Counted from the stretch's first letter, positions 32,735-41,265 are shown. The stretch: 43,319 nt of DNA from Streptomyces verrucosisporus (GCF_017114865.1 NZ_JADEYH010000036.1:1-43319); one strand, 5' to 3'. Numbers and translations: made by a program. Notes: a model not told the origin generated them from the sequence alone.

Positions 32735-35700
32735 ATGTCGACAGACGCGTCGGACGACCTCCGGCTTTCCGCCGGCGGCAGCGTCGACCACGGCCCCTAC
32801 CGTCCCGTGACCGCGCTCATCGAGGAACAGACCGACCGGACCCCCGACCGCCCCGCCCTGGTCTGGCGGGGGACGCGGGAGGAGAGGACCCTGACGTACG
32901 CGGAGTTCGACGCGCTCGCCAACGGGCTCGCCGCGCGGTTGTCGGCGGCCGGCGCGGGCCCCGGCTCGGTGGTACCCGTGGTGGTGGGCAACAGCGTCGA
33001 ACTCCCCCTGTGCGTGGTGGCGCTGATGAAGACCGGTGCGGCGTTCGCACTGTGCGACCCGGTGTGGCCGGAGGAGCGGCTGCGCTCGGTGCTGCGGACG
33101 CTGGACGCGCCGCTCGTCCTGACCTCCGGGCCGCCGGTGTGCGCCGGCCGGCCGGCGACGGTCGTGCGCGCGGCCGGGATCACGCCGAGCACCGAGCGTC
33201 CCGGCGTCCTGCCCGGCCCCGGCGACACCGCCTACGGGGTGTTCACCTCCGGCACGACCGGTGCCCCCAAATGCGCCCTCAACCTGCACGGCGGCCTGGC
33301 CAACCGGTTCCGCTTCATGAGCCGCCGCCTCCGCGCCACCGGAGGGGAGGTGGTGCTCCAGAACAGCCGCCACACCTTCGACTCCGCCATCTGGCAGCTG
33401 CTGTGGCCGCTGACCACCGGCGGGCGGACGGTCGTCCCCGAGCAGGGCGAGTTCCTCGACCTGGAGCGGACGGTGGAGACCATCGACCGCCACCGGGTCA
33501 CGGTCACCGACTTCGTCCCGGCGATCCTGGGCATGCTGGTGGCCCTGCTGGAGTCCGACCCCGCGGCCGTGCGCCGGGTCTCCTCCCTGCGGCATCTGGT
33601 GGTCGGCGGCGAGGAGATCGTGCCGCGCGCCGTCCACCGGCTGCGGGAGATGGTCCCCGGCCTGGAGGTCTACAACGGCTACGGGCCCTCGGAGACCGCC
33701 ATCGGCATGGTCTTCCACCGCGTCCGGGGCGACGAGGGCGATCACATACCGCTCGGGCGGCCCATCGACAACTGCCACGCCCTCGTCGTCGACGACGCGC
33801 TGCGGCCCCTGCCCGCGGGCGCCACCGGCGAGATCCTGGTCGGCGGCGCCTGCGTGGGGGCGGGCTACCTGGGCGATCAGGAGCGTACCGAGCGGGCGTT
33901 CGTGCCCAATCCCTTCCCCTCGGTCGCCGGCGAGCGGCTGTACCGCACCGGTGATCTGGGCTGGTACGACGAGCGGGGGCTGCTGCGCTTCGCCGGGCGG
34001 CGCGACCGGCAGGCCAAGGTGGACGGCGTCCGCGTCGAGCCGGCCGAGATCGAGAACGCCGCCGAGGGCTGCCGCGGTGTCGTCCAGGCCAAGGCCATGA
34101 CGGTGCGCCGGGCCGGGCGCACCCGGCTGGTGGTCGCGGCGGCGGCCGAGCCGGGCGTCACTCCGGCGGCGCTCCGCGCCCATCTGGCGTCCGTGCTGCC
34201 CCGCATCCAGGTACCGCGCCACTGCTTCGTGCTCCAGGCCCTGCCGCTGACGGACAACGGCAAGGTGGATCTGCGCGCGCTGCGCGCGATCGTGGAGGAC
34301 AAGCTGGAGTCCGAGGCGAGACCGGCCGTGCGCGGGCCGTCGGGCGCGCGGTCCCCCGCCCAGCACATCGCGCATGTGATGGGCTCGGTGCTCGGACTGC
34401 CCGACTTCCGGGCCGGCGACGACTTCCTGGCGCGCGGCGGCGACTCACTGTCCGCCATGAGCGCGACGCTGCGCATCCGGGAGGCCGTGGGCGTCTGTGT
34501 GAGCCTGTCCGACGTCTACGAGCACCGCACGCCCGAGCGGCTCGCGGCGGTCCTGCACACATCCGGCGCGCACGGCGGCGAAGGGCCCGGGGCGCCCGCC
34601 GTGGACGAGGAGCGCTCGATGGAGCTCGACGCCCGGCTTCCGGCGGATCTGACCCGCCTGGCCCGCCGGGCGGCGGGAGCGGTCCCGGCCGTACCGCCAC
34701 GCACCGTCCTGGTCACCGGGGCCACCGGCTTCGTCGGGGCCCGGACCGTGCACCGGCTGGTGACCTCGACCGGGGCGCGCGCGGTGTGCCTGGTGCGCGC
34801 CCGTGACGACGCGCACGCCCGGGAGCGGCTGGCGCGCACCCTGCGTTCGCAGGGGCTGTGGGACGCGGACGTCGCCGTGCGCGTCGAGGCCCGCCGGGGA
34901 GATCTGGAGCGGCCCCGCTTCGGCTGGCCGCGCCCGCGGTGGGAGTCCCTCACCGCCGGGTGCGACGCCGTGCTGCACATCGGAGGGCTGGTCAACTTCC
35001 TGCTGGACTACCGCTCCCACCGCCCTGCCAATGTCACCGGCACGGCCGAGGTGCTGCGTTTCGCCCTGTCGGGGCGGCCCAAGCCGCTGCACCACATCTC
35101 CACCCTCGGCGTTCTGGACCGGCACGCGGCCGGTGCGGCGGAGCCGGTGGGCGAGGACTTCGACCCCCGCGACGCGGCCCTGCCCGCCAGCGGCTACAGC
35201 CGGTCCAAGTGGGTGGCCGAGCGCATGGTGCTCGCGGCGCGGCGGCTGGGCGCCCCGGTGGTGGTGCACCGGCTGGGCGAGGTGATGCCGGCGGCCGACA
35301 ACGGCGTGCCCAATCCCGCGGCGCTCACCCACCTGCTGCTGTCGGCCTTCCTCCAGCTGGGCCTGCGGCCCGGCGTGCCGATGGTCTCCGACTACACCCC
35401 CGTGGACGAGACGGCCGCCCGGCTGGTCGCCGCGCTGACCGAGCCGCCGCCCGGGCCGCCCGGCCACGGCGTGTACCACGTCTTCCGCCCCGGCGGTGTG
35501 GACTTCGCCGCGCTCGACCTGGCCGCTCCCGGCGGTGCGCGCACCCTGCGCACGGTGCCGGCGGAGGAGTTCGCGGCGGCGCTGCGGGAGGCGGCGGACG
35601 GCGACAGGGAATCGGCCGCGGCCGTGCTGCACGCCCTGCTGACGGCCCTGCCGTCGGCCGCGCCCGGCCGGCCGCCGGACTTCCGGCACCTGCTGTCGGA

Positions 35701-35815
35701 CAATCCGGGCCTGTTCACCAGGAAGGCGTGCGCCGCCCTGGATACCCGGCACGGTCTGCGCGAGGGGCCGCTGGAGGCGGCGGTCGCCGCCTACAGCGCC
35801 ACACTCACCTCCTGA
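32735..35815 (+). CDS. NRPS-like A-T-R enzyme (amino acid / carboxylate reductase)
   Basis: A 1026-residue megasynthase with three domains. The adenylation domain (about 20-500) has FTSGTTGAPK (170-179), F215-D216-SAIWQ with the Asp that binds the substrate amine, and GYGPSET (315-321). The carrier domain (about 535-610) carries phosphopantetheine Ser571 in GGDSLSAM. The thioester-reductase domain (about 655-1026) has GATGFVG (662-668) and the Y821-x3-K825 pair (YSRSKW). It activates an amino acid and releases it by NADPH reduction as an aldehyde or alcohol; no condensation domain is present. By eye the specificity residues read D-S-W-A-L-V-G-I-G, which I cannot assign. ATG 32735 has GGGAG 9 bases upstream. 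Confidence 0.93.
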   Translation: MSTDASDDLRLSAGGSVDHGPYRPVTALIEEQTDRTPDRPALVWRGTREERTLTYAEFDALANGLAARLSAAGAGPGSVVPVVVGNSVELPLCVVALMKTGAAFALCDPVWPEERLRSVLRTLDAPLVLTSGPPVCAGRPATVVRAAGITPSTERPGVLPGPGDTAYGVFTSGTTGAPKCALNLHGGLANRFRFMSRRLRATGGEVVLQNSRHTFDSAIWQLLWPLTTGGRTVVPEQGEFLDLERTVETIDRHRVTVTDFVPAILGMLVALLESDPAAVRRVSSLRHLVVGGEEIVPRAVHRLREMVPGLEVYNGYGPSETAIGMVFHRVRGDEGDHIPLGRPIDNCHALVVDDALRPLPAGATGEILVGGACVGAGYLGDQERTERAFVPNPFPSVAGERLYRTGDLGWYDERGLLRFAGRRDRQAKVDGVRVEPAEIENAAEGCRGVVQAKAMTVRRAGRTRLVVAAAAEPGVTPAALRAHLASVLPRIQVPRHCFVLQALPLTDNGKVDLRALRAIVEDKLESEARPAVRGPSGARSPAQHIAHVMGSVLGLPDFRAGDDFLARGGDSLSAMSATLRIREAVGVCVSLSDVYEHRTPERLAAVLHTSGAHGGEGPGAPAVDEERSMELDARLPADLTRLARRAAGAVPAVPPRTVLVTGATGFVGARTVHRLVTSTGARAVCLVRARDDAHARERLARTLRSQGLWDADVAVRVEARRGDLERPRFGWPRPRWESLTAGCDAVLHIGGLVNFLLDYRSHRPANVTGTAEVLRFALSGRPKPLHHISTLGVLDRHAAGAAEPVGEDFDPRDAALPASGYSRSKWVAERMVLAARRLGAPVVVHRLGEVMPAADNGVPNPAALTHLLLSAFLQLGLRPGVPMVSDYTPVDETAARLVAALTEPPPGPPGHGVYHVFRPGGVDFAALDLAAPGGARTLRTVPAEEFAAALREAADGDRESAAAVLHALLTALPSAAPGRPPDFRHLLSDNPGLFTRKACAALDTRHGLREGPLEAAVAAYSATLTS

Positions 35816-35894
35816 ACGGCGCGCCGGGCGACCGGACGAACCGAGAGCACACCCGAACCCGAGAGTTCCGAGAGAACGAACCGAAAGGACGACA

Positions 35895-36878
35895 GTGCAC
35901 TACCGAAGCATGGGCCGGCTCGGCTGGGACGTCAGCGAGATCGGCTACGGCATGTGGGGCATCGGAGGCGGCCCCGGCGGCTTCACCGGCTGGGACTACG
36001 ACACGGCGCCGGACTGCCTGGACCTGGCGGTCGAGCTGGGCTGCACGTTCTTCGACACCGCCTGGGTCTACGGCCGCGGTGTCAGCGAGCGGATGCTGGG
36101 CGACCTGCTGCGCAGGCACCCCGGACGCCGGCTGTACGTCGCCACCAAGGTCCCGCCGCTGAACCGGCAGTGGCCGCCGCGCCCGGACGACACCCTCGAC
36201 GACGTCTTCCCGCCCGGCCATGTGCGCGAGTACGTCCACCGCAGCCTGGAGAACCTCGGTACCGACCGCATCGACCTGCTGCAGTTCCACGTCTGGGAGG
36301 ACCGGTGGAGCGATGACGAGCGCTGGCAGCGGGTGATCTCCGACCTCAAGGCCGAGGGTGTGATCGAGGGCTTCGGCCTCAGCGTCAACCGCTGGGAGCC
36401 GGAGAACTGCCTGCGGGCGATCGACACCGGCCTGGTCGACGTCGTCCAGGTCATCTACAACATCTTCGACCAGGCTCCCGAGGACGAACTGTTCGAGCGC
36501 GCGCTGCTCGACGACATCGGCATCATCGCCCGCGTCCCCTTCGACGAGGGCGGTCTCACCGGAAGGCTCACCCGCGACACCGTCTTCCCCGAGGACGACT
36601 GGCGGGCGGTCTACTTCGGCCCCGACAACCTGGGCCCGACGGTCGAACGCGCCGAGCGGCTGAAGAAGGTGCTGCCCGAGGGCATGACACTGCCCGAGCT
36701 GTCGCTGCGTTTCATCCTCCACCACCCGGCCGTCGGCACCGTCATCCCCGGCATGCGCAGGCCGGAGCACGTCCACGCCAACCTGGCCGTCTCCGACGGC
36801 CGGCGGCTGGACCGCCCCATGCTGGACGAGCTGCGCGGCCACCGCTGGGACCGCCGCCCGACGGAGTGGTCGATGTGA
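35895..36878 (+). CDS. Aldo/keto reductase, cluster copy 2
   Basis: A 327-residue aldo/keto reductase. Fold markers are IGYGMWGIGGGPGGFTGWD at the N terminus, TFFDTAWVYGRGVSERMLGDLL (catalytic Asp/Tyr), LYVATKVPP (catalytic Lys) and IDLLQFHVWEDRW (His). The long glycine-rich first loop differs from copy 1, and the pair are not close duplicates. Placed directly after the A-T-R gene (79-base gap), it is the best candidate to reduce its aldehyde product. GTG 35895 has AAAGGAC 4 bases upstream. Its stop overlaps the sulfotransferase start (GTGA). Confidence 0.9.
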   Translation: MHYRSMGRLGWDVSEIGYGMWGIGGGPGGFTGWDYDTAPDCLDLAVELGCTFFDTAWVYGRGVSERMLGDLLRRHPGRRLYVATKVPPLNRQWPPRPDDTLDDVFPPGHVREYVHRSLENLGTDRIDLLQFHVWEDRWSDDERWQRVISDLKAEGVIEGFGLSVNRWEPENCLRAIDTGLVDVVQVIYNIFDQAPEDELFERALLDDIGIIARVPFDEGGLTGRLTRDTVFPEDDWRAVYFGPDNLGPTVERAERLKKVLPEGMTLPELSLRFILHHPAVGTVIPGMRRPEHVHANLAVSDGRRLDRPMLDELRGHRWDRRPTEWSM

Positions 36879-37594
36879 GCGTCATAGCCATGTGGGCGCA
36901 CCCCCGGGCGGTCTCCACCGCCTTCCTGCGCATGATGGCCGAACGCGGGGACGTGACCGTGGTGCACGAGCCGCTGGTGCTGCTCACCGACCACGGTGAG
37001 GTGTCCGTGCCCGGCCCGGACGGGGGCACGGCCGTGCTCCGCTCCCCCGGCGATCTGCTGGCCCACCTCGCGGCGCTGGGCCGGGAGCGGCCGGTGTTCT
37101 TCAAGGACACCCTGGAGTACCACTACCAGCACCTGTTCGACCACCCGGAGCGGATCGCGGGCTTCCGGCACACCTTCATCGTCCGCGACCCGGCACGCGC
37201 CATCGCCTCGCACCACGCGGTCAAACCCGAGGTGACCTGCTCCGAGATCGGCTACGAGCACCAGTGGGACCTGTTCGAGCTCGCCTGGAGGACCACCGGC
37301 GAGCGCCCGGTGGTGGTCCGCGCCGAACGGCTGCTGGCCGATCCGGCGGGGGTGGTCTCGGCTTACTGCGAGCGGGTCGGACTGCCCTACGTCCCCGAGG
37401 CCCTGAGCTGGCGGCCGGGCGAGCGCGCCGAGTGGCGGCCGAACCGGCGCTGGCACCTGGACGTCATGGCCAGCTCGGCCTTCCGGGCGCCGGAGCGGGA
37501 GTACGCCGTCACCGTCGACAACGACGAACGGCTGCGCTCCTTCCACGAACACCATCTGCCGTACTACGAGCGGCTGATCGAGCACGCACTGTGA
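36875..37594 (+). CDS. Sulfotransferase family protein
   Basis: A 239-residue P-loop enzyme of the sulfotransferase fold that would use PAPS. The 5'-phosphosulfate loop is seen as H9-P-R-A-V-S-T, and the 3'-phosphate site as R104-D-P-A-R-A-I-A-S112. A segment FFKDTLEYHYQHLF and the C-terminal RWHLDVMASSAFRAP are typical of small bacterial members. It may sulfate the alcohol made from the A-T-R product; some members of this family have other roles. GTG 36875 has GGAG 8 bases upstream and overlaps the aldo/keto reductase stop. Genome surveys report sulfotransferases as frequent neighbours of family 3 encapsulins. Confidence 0.82.
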   Translation: MSVIAMWAHPRAVSTAFLRMMAERGDVTVVHEPLVLLTDHGEVSVPGPDGGTAVLRSPGDLLAHLAALGRERPVFFKDTLEYHYQHLFDHPERIAGFRHTFIVRDPARAIASHHAVKPEVTCSEIGYEHQWDLFELAWRTTGERPVVVRAERLLADPAGVVSAYCERVGLPYVPEALSWRPGERAEWRPNRRWHLDVMASSAFRAPEREYAVTVDNDERLRSFHEHHLPYYERLIEHAL

Positions 37595-37606
37595 GACGGC
37601 CTGCGA

Positions 37607-37642
37607 CACCCCCCGTGACATGCCCTGTGACACGCCCCGTGA
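37607..37642 (+). repeat. Three 12-base tandem repeats before the capsid-like gene
   Basis: Imperfect tandem copies at 37607-37618, 37619-37630 and 37631-37642 with pattern CAYSCCCYGTGA. They fill the short gap between the sulfotransferase stop and the ribosome-binding site of the capsid-like gene. Confidence 0.7.
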
Positions 37643-37676
37643 GACCCGCGGGCCCAGTACCAGGAGGGACCGGACC

Positions 37677-38546
37677 ATGAACGCCACCGCGACCGCCACC
37701 GAACAGGGCGGCCCACCGCCGGCCGCGACCGCACCGGCCGCCGCGCCCTCACCGGGCGAGGAGTTCGCCCGGGCCTTCGTCCAGTCGCCGGACAGGGCCG
37801 AGGTCCACTTCGGCTTCACCGTCACCGACTCCTTCCAGCCGGGGAAGGAGAGGCACCGGCTGACGGCCCGCCACCTGTTCCGCAGGCAGCGGGCCGGCTC
37901 CGGTGCGGTGCGCACCTGGTTCGAGACCAGACCGCCCGGGGAGGCGCCGGCCCGCGAGGGCCGGCTGCGCGAGGACTCGTTCCTGTTCGCCCCGGCCGAC
38001 CACCACGTCGCACCGATCACCGCCTGGGTGCGGATCCCCGACGGGCTCGCCGGGGACCCGGCGGCCCTGGCCGCCTTCGTGGACCGGCGGCTGATGGTCC
38101 GGCTGGGCACCGCGGAGAACCGGGCGCTCACCCATGACGTGCTGCGCCATCCGGACGTGGCGCCCCTGCCCTACCGGGGCTCGTACGCCGCCGGCCTGCT
38201 CGCCGCCTTCGACGAGATAGAGCAGACCGGCGGGACCGGGCACGCGGTGATGGTCAACCCCCGCGACTACTACGGGCAGCTGGTCGGCTCCGGCAGCCTG
38301 CTGGCCGACCTGGCCCGCGAGGGCGTCATGGTCTGCCGCCACCGGCAGGTCGCGCCCGGCTGCGCGCTGGTCGGGGACTTCGCCATGGCCGCCGTGCTCC
38401 TGGACGCCGAGCACTCGGTGATCAAGGTCGCCGAGCCGCCGCCGGGGACCTTCGACGAGCCCGGGGGCACGGCGGTGTGCGCGGTGGTCCACGAGTCCGT
38501 CGCCGTCCAGCTACCGACCCACTTCTTCCACGTGGTGCCGGGCTGA
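37677..38546 (+). CDS. HK97-fold encapsulin-like shell protein (family 3 type)
   Basis: A 289-residue protein with the layout of an HK97 major capsid protein. After an Ala/Pro/Thr-rich N-terminal 27 residues come an E-loop-like region (40-115), a spine-helix segment AAFVDRRLMVRLGTAENRAL (132-151), the A-domain motif HAVMVNPRDYYGQLV (189-203), VAPGCALVGDFAMAAVLLD (225-243), and the final strand VVHESVAVQLPTHFF (270-284). Phage capsids have near-equivalent motifs (VMNP, G-ALVGDF, E-R-AV-P-AF). No portal, protease, terminase or tail genes are near, so it is not a prophage. Family 3 encapsulins were described from actinobacterial biosynthetic clusters; this fits. ATG 37677 follows GGAGGG by about 9 bases. 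It is the last gene of the operon; a hairpin follows. Confidence 0.8.
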   Translation: MNATATATEQGGPPPAATAPAAAPSPGEEFARAFVQSPDRAEVHFGFTVTDSFQPGKERHRLTARHLFRRQRAGSGAVRTWFETRPPGEAPAREGRLREDSFLFAPADHHVAPITAWVRIPDGLAGDPAALAAFVDRRLMVRLGTAENRALTHDVLRHPDVAPLPYRGSYAAGLLAAFDEIEQTGGTGHAVMVNPRDYYGQLVGSGSLLADLAREGVMVCRHRQVAPGCALVGDFAMAAVLLDAEHSVIKVAEPPPGTFDEPGGTAVCAVVHESVAVQLPTHFFHVVPG

Positions 38547-38552
38547 CCGGTG

Positions 38553-38588
38553 CCGGTGCGGGCGCCGACGGGCCGGCGCCCGCACCGG
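38553..38588. terminator. Hairpin terminator after the encapsulin-type operon
   Basis: Perfect 14-bp stem (38553-38566 with 38575-38588) and an 8-base loop, starting 6 bases after the capsid-like gene and ending 4 bases before the convergent tspO stop. It can serve both genes. Confidence 0.7.
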
Positions 38589-38592
38589 GCCG

Positions 38593-39102
38593 TCAGGTCT
38601 GCGCCAGCCAGATGCTCAGGTTGAGCGCGGCGGCGAAGGCCGTCCACAGCAGATAGGGCACCAGCAGGTATCCCGCCGCCGGGCGGACGCGGTGGAACGC
38701 CACCGCCGTCGCACCGGCGGCGGCGAGCAGCAGACAGATGTCGGCGAAGGCGAGCCCGTACTGGCGGGCGCCGAAGAACAGCGGGGTCCACGCCGCGTTG
38801 AGCAGCAGCTGGACGCCCCACAGCCCCAGCTCGGTGCGGGCCCGCGGCCCCCTGGCACGCCAGACCAGCCAGGCGCTGAGACCGATGAGCGCGTAGAGGA
38901 CCGTCCACACGGGGCCGAAGAGCCAGGACGGCGGCGCCCAGACGGGGCGGTCCAGGGACTGGTAGACCCTGCCGGAGTCCGCGGCGGCGAGGGCCCCCAC
39001 CGCCGCGGCGGCGTAGGCGAGAGCGGTGAACAGCGCCAGGGACGGCCAGGACGCCCGTTCCCGCGTCGCGGTCCTGCTCCGGGATGCGCGGTGTGCCGGC
39101 AT
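38593..39102 (-). CDS. tspO: TspO/MBR family membrane protein
   Basis: A 169-residue tryptophan-rich sensory protein homologue with five membrane helices after a basic 20-residue N terminus. The family core is clear: RPVWAPPSWLFGPVWTVLYA, then LNAAWTPLFFGARQYGLAF, and the C-terminal PYLLWTAFAAALNLSIW. TspO proteins bind porphyrins and affect tetrapyrrole levels and stress responses. ATG 39102 is preceded by GAGGAGGA, which decides it over an upstream ATG at 39165. It is convergent with the encapsulin-type operon and divergent from the next small gene. Confidence 0.92.
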   Translation of the reverse strand: MPAHRASRSRTATRERASWPSLALFTALAYAAAAVGALAAADSGRVYQSLDRPVWAPPSWLFGPVWTVLYALIGLSAWLVWRARGPRARTELGLWGVQLLLNAAWTPLFFGARQYGLAFADICLLLAAAGATAVAFHRVRPAAGYLLVPYLLWTAFAAALNLSIWLAQT

Positions 39103-39346
39103 GCGGTCCTCCTCACGGGTCGTCCGCTCCCTCCGGCACCGCCTACCCCCTCGGTGCCGCTTCACCGGACCGGCTCAGCGGCCCGGCCGGAGTCATCCGC
39201 CGGCGCGCGGGCCGGAGCAGACTGGAAGAGGATGGCCGAAGGAGACGGCCGCGGGCCGGCCGGCGCCCCGGGAGACCCGCGCCGGCCCGGACGCCGGCGG
39301 CCGGCCGCAGAACGATCCTCGGGGCCGATGGACGAAAGGTGCCGAC

Positions 39347-39571
39347 ATGACCGCGAACAGCCCGTACGAGCAGCCCCCGGGTCACGGCCCGCAGAGCTCG
39401 CAGGAGGCTCGGGTGGAGGTGCTGGAGACGCAGGTGCAGGCACTGGCCGAGGCCGTCCGGGCACTGGCCCGGAGCCTGGAGCAGCCCCCCTCCCAGGACA
39501 CGGCGCTGCCCGAGGAGGCGGCCCGCGGGGCCAGGCTGGCGCACGAGATCCTGCTGGCCCAGGGCCTGTAG
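39347..39571 (+). CDS. Small predicted coiled-coil protein
   Basis: A 74-residue hydrophilic protein. Residues 20-46 show heptad-like spacing (ARVEVLETQVQALAEAVRAL and onward) suggesting a short coiled coil, and the C terminus RGARLAHEILLAQGL is another helix. No known family is recognised. ATG 39347 has AAAGGTG about 6 bases upstream. A stand-alone gene between tspO and the universal stress gene. Confidence 0.6.
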   Translation: MTANSPYEQPPGHGPQSSQEARVEVLETQVQALAEAVRALARSLEQPPSQDTALPEEAARGARLAHEILLAQGL

Positions 39572-39692
39572 ACAACGGCCTTCGGCCGCTTGCGGCCCGC
39601 CCGCCCGGCGGGCGCGACCGGCGGGCGCGACCGGCGGGGCGCTGACAGACTGGGGAGACGAGGGGGGGCGAGAGACTACCCCGGAGGCGGCT

Positions 39693-40583
39693 ATGGCGAG
39701 TTCACAGGGGCGTCGGCCGATCGTGGTGGGCGTGGACCCCGACCCCTCCCGGCGGGCAGCCCTCGCCTGGGCCGCGGACGAGGCCGCCCGGCGGGGCCTG
39801 CCGCTGCGCGTGGTGCACGCCCAGGGCGTGCCGACCGGCGGTTACTGGTCGTCGGAGCTGCGGCCGTCCTGGGAGCAGTGGAACGAGGCGCTGCACGAGG
39901 CCGGCGAGCGGGTGCTGGAGGACGCGGTCGCCTTCGCCGGGGAGCGGCAACCGCGGGTGGAGGTCTCCTGGCTGCTGGCTGAGGGGCATCCCGCCTGGGT
40001 GCTGCGCGAGGAGTCGCGGAACGCGGCGATGGCCGTGGTGGGTTCCTGGCACCTGTCCTCCGCGCAGGAACTGTTCGGCTCCACCGCGGTGGGCCTGCCG
40101 CTCACCGCCCACGCCACGTGCCCGGTGGTGGTCCTGCGGGAGCCGGAGCACGTCACCCGGCAGCCGCCGTACCTCGTGGTGGGCGTCGACGGCAGTCCGG
40201 ACTCCGCCGCGGCCGTCGACTTCGCCTTCGAGGAGGCATCACTGCGCGGCGCGGCGCTGCGGGCGCTGTACGTGTGGCATCCGCCGCTGCTGGGCTCACT
40301 GGACGAGAACGCGGCCGAGCAGGAGGCCCGCCGGCTGCTGTCGGAGTCGGTCGCGGGCCGCACCGCCGCGCATCCGGAGGTGGATCTGCGGCACGAGTTC
40401 GTACAGGGCCACCCAGTGCAGGTCCTGGCCGAGGCGTCCGAGCAGGCTCTCGGCCTGGTCGTGGGCACCCGGGGGCGCGGGGGTTTCACCGGGATGCTGC
40501 TGGGCTCGGTGAGCCAGGGCGTGCTCCACCACGCGCGCTGCCCGGTCTTCACCGTCCCCGCCGCGGGCGGGCGCACCGCCTGA
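39693..40583 (+). CDS. Universal stress protein, tandem UspA domains
   Basis: A 296-residue protein with two UspA domains. Domain 1 (about 8-145) begins PIVVGVDPDPSRRAALAWAADEA; domain 2 (about 155-290) begins YLVVGVDGSPDSAAAVDFAFEEA. Domain 2 retains the ATP-binding signature, GTRGRGGFTGMLLGSVSQGVLHHARCPV in consensus form G-x2-G-x9-GS. Domain 1 has a degraded version (VGSWHLSSAQELFGSTAVGLPL). Such proteins are usually induced by hypoxia or stationary phase. Its neighbours (TspO, CBS protein) form a typical actinobacterial redox/hypoxia stress group. Confidence 0.92.
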   Translation: MASSQGRRPIVVGVDPDPSRRAALAWAADEAARRGLPLRVVHAQGVPTGGYWSSELRPSWEQWNEALHEAGERVLEDAVAFAGERQPRVEVSWLLAEGHPAWVLREESRNAAMAVVGSWHLSSAQELFGSTAVGLPLTAHATCPVVVLREPEHVTRQPPYLVVGVDGSPDSAAAVDFAFEEASLRGAALRALYVWHPPLLGSLDENAAEQEARRLLSESVAGRTAAHPEVDLRHEFVQGHPVQVLAEASEQALGLVVGTRGRGGFTGMLLGSVSQGVLHHARCPVFTVPAAGGRTA

Positions 40584-40794
40584 CGCGGCGCTTCGCCGTC
40601 CGGATGCGGGACTCGGTGGAACGGACCAGAATGGAGTACCGGTCCGGGTGTCCGAGGAGGCCGGGGCGCCCAGGCGCCCGGGCCTTACCCCGAAGCCGGG
40701 CCCACCGCGTTCGCCGGATCGGCCGAACCCGCCGAGCCCGCCGGGTCCACAGCGTTCACCTCATTCACCGCATTTCCGATGCGAGGAGACTGCC

Positions 40795-41220
40795 ATGACC
40801 ACTGCCCGGGACATCATGCACACCGGCGCGGAGTGCGTCGGGGAGCACGAGACTCTGGACGCCGCGGCACGGCGCATGCGCGACCTCGACGTGGGCGCGC
40901 TGCCGATATGCGGCGACGACGACAAGCTGCACGGGATCATCACCGACCGCGACATCGTGGTGAAGTGCCTGGCCACCGGGAGCGATCCGGCCAGGATGAC
41001 CGCCGGTGAGCTGGCCCAGGGACGGACGTTCACGGTGACCGCCGACACGGACGTCGAGAAGGTGCTGGACACCATGGAGAAGCACCAGATCCGCCGGGTG
41101 CCGATCATCGACGAGCAGAAGCGGCTGGTCGGCATGGTCAGCGAGGCCGACCTGGCGCGCAGCCTCCCCGAGGCCGAGGTCGGCCGGTTCGTCGAGGCCG
41201 TGGTGGCCAAGCAGACCTGA
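40795..41220 (+). CDS. CBS-domain pair protein
   Basis: A 141-residue protein made of two CBS domains (about 1-65 and 72-135), starting TARDIMHTGAECVGEHETL. Each repeat has the usual xHRVPVID-like strand (GALPICGDDDKLHGIITDRDI; IRRVPIIDEQKRLVGMVSEADLA). CBS pairs bind adenosine nucleotides and act as energy sensors. ATG 40795 has GAGGAG 6 bases upstream. The 211-base gap before it contains no other gene. A strong hairpin begins directly after the stop. Confidence 0.92.
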   Translation: MTTARDIMHTGAECVGEHETLDAAARRMRDLDVGALPICGDDDKLHGIITDRDIVVKCLATGSDPARMTAGELAQGRTFTVTADTDVEKVLDTMEKHQIRRVPIIDEQKRLVGMVSEADLARSLPEAEVGRFVEAVVAKQT

Positions 41221-41265
41221 CCGCCGCTCCCGCGGGGCCGGGCCCCGGTCCCGCGGGAGCGGCGG
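41221..41265. terminator. Bidirectional hairpin terminator
   Basis: Perfect 16-bp stem (41221-41236 with 41250-41265) and a 13-base loop, immediately after the CBS-gene stop and 6 bases from the end of the convergent DUF2071 gene. Confidence 0.75.

Noticed and set aside
37677..38546. Prophage remnant explanation for the capsid-like gene
   Set aside because: No portal, protease, terminase, tail or integrase genes nearby; the gene is spaced within a biosynthetic operon and shares its GC content.
39607..39632. Two 13-base copies of GGCGGGCGCGACC
   Set aside because: Short GC-rich tandem copy in a spacer with no position relative to a gene start; likely slippage.
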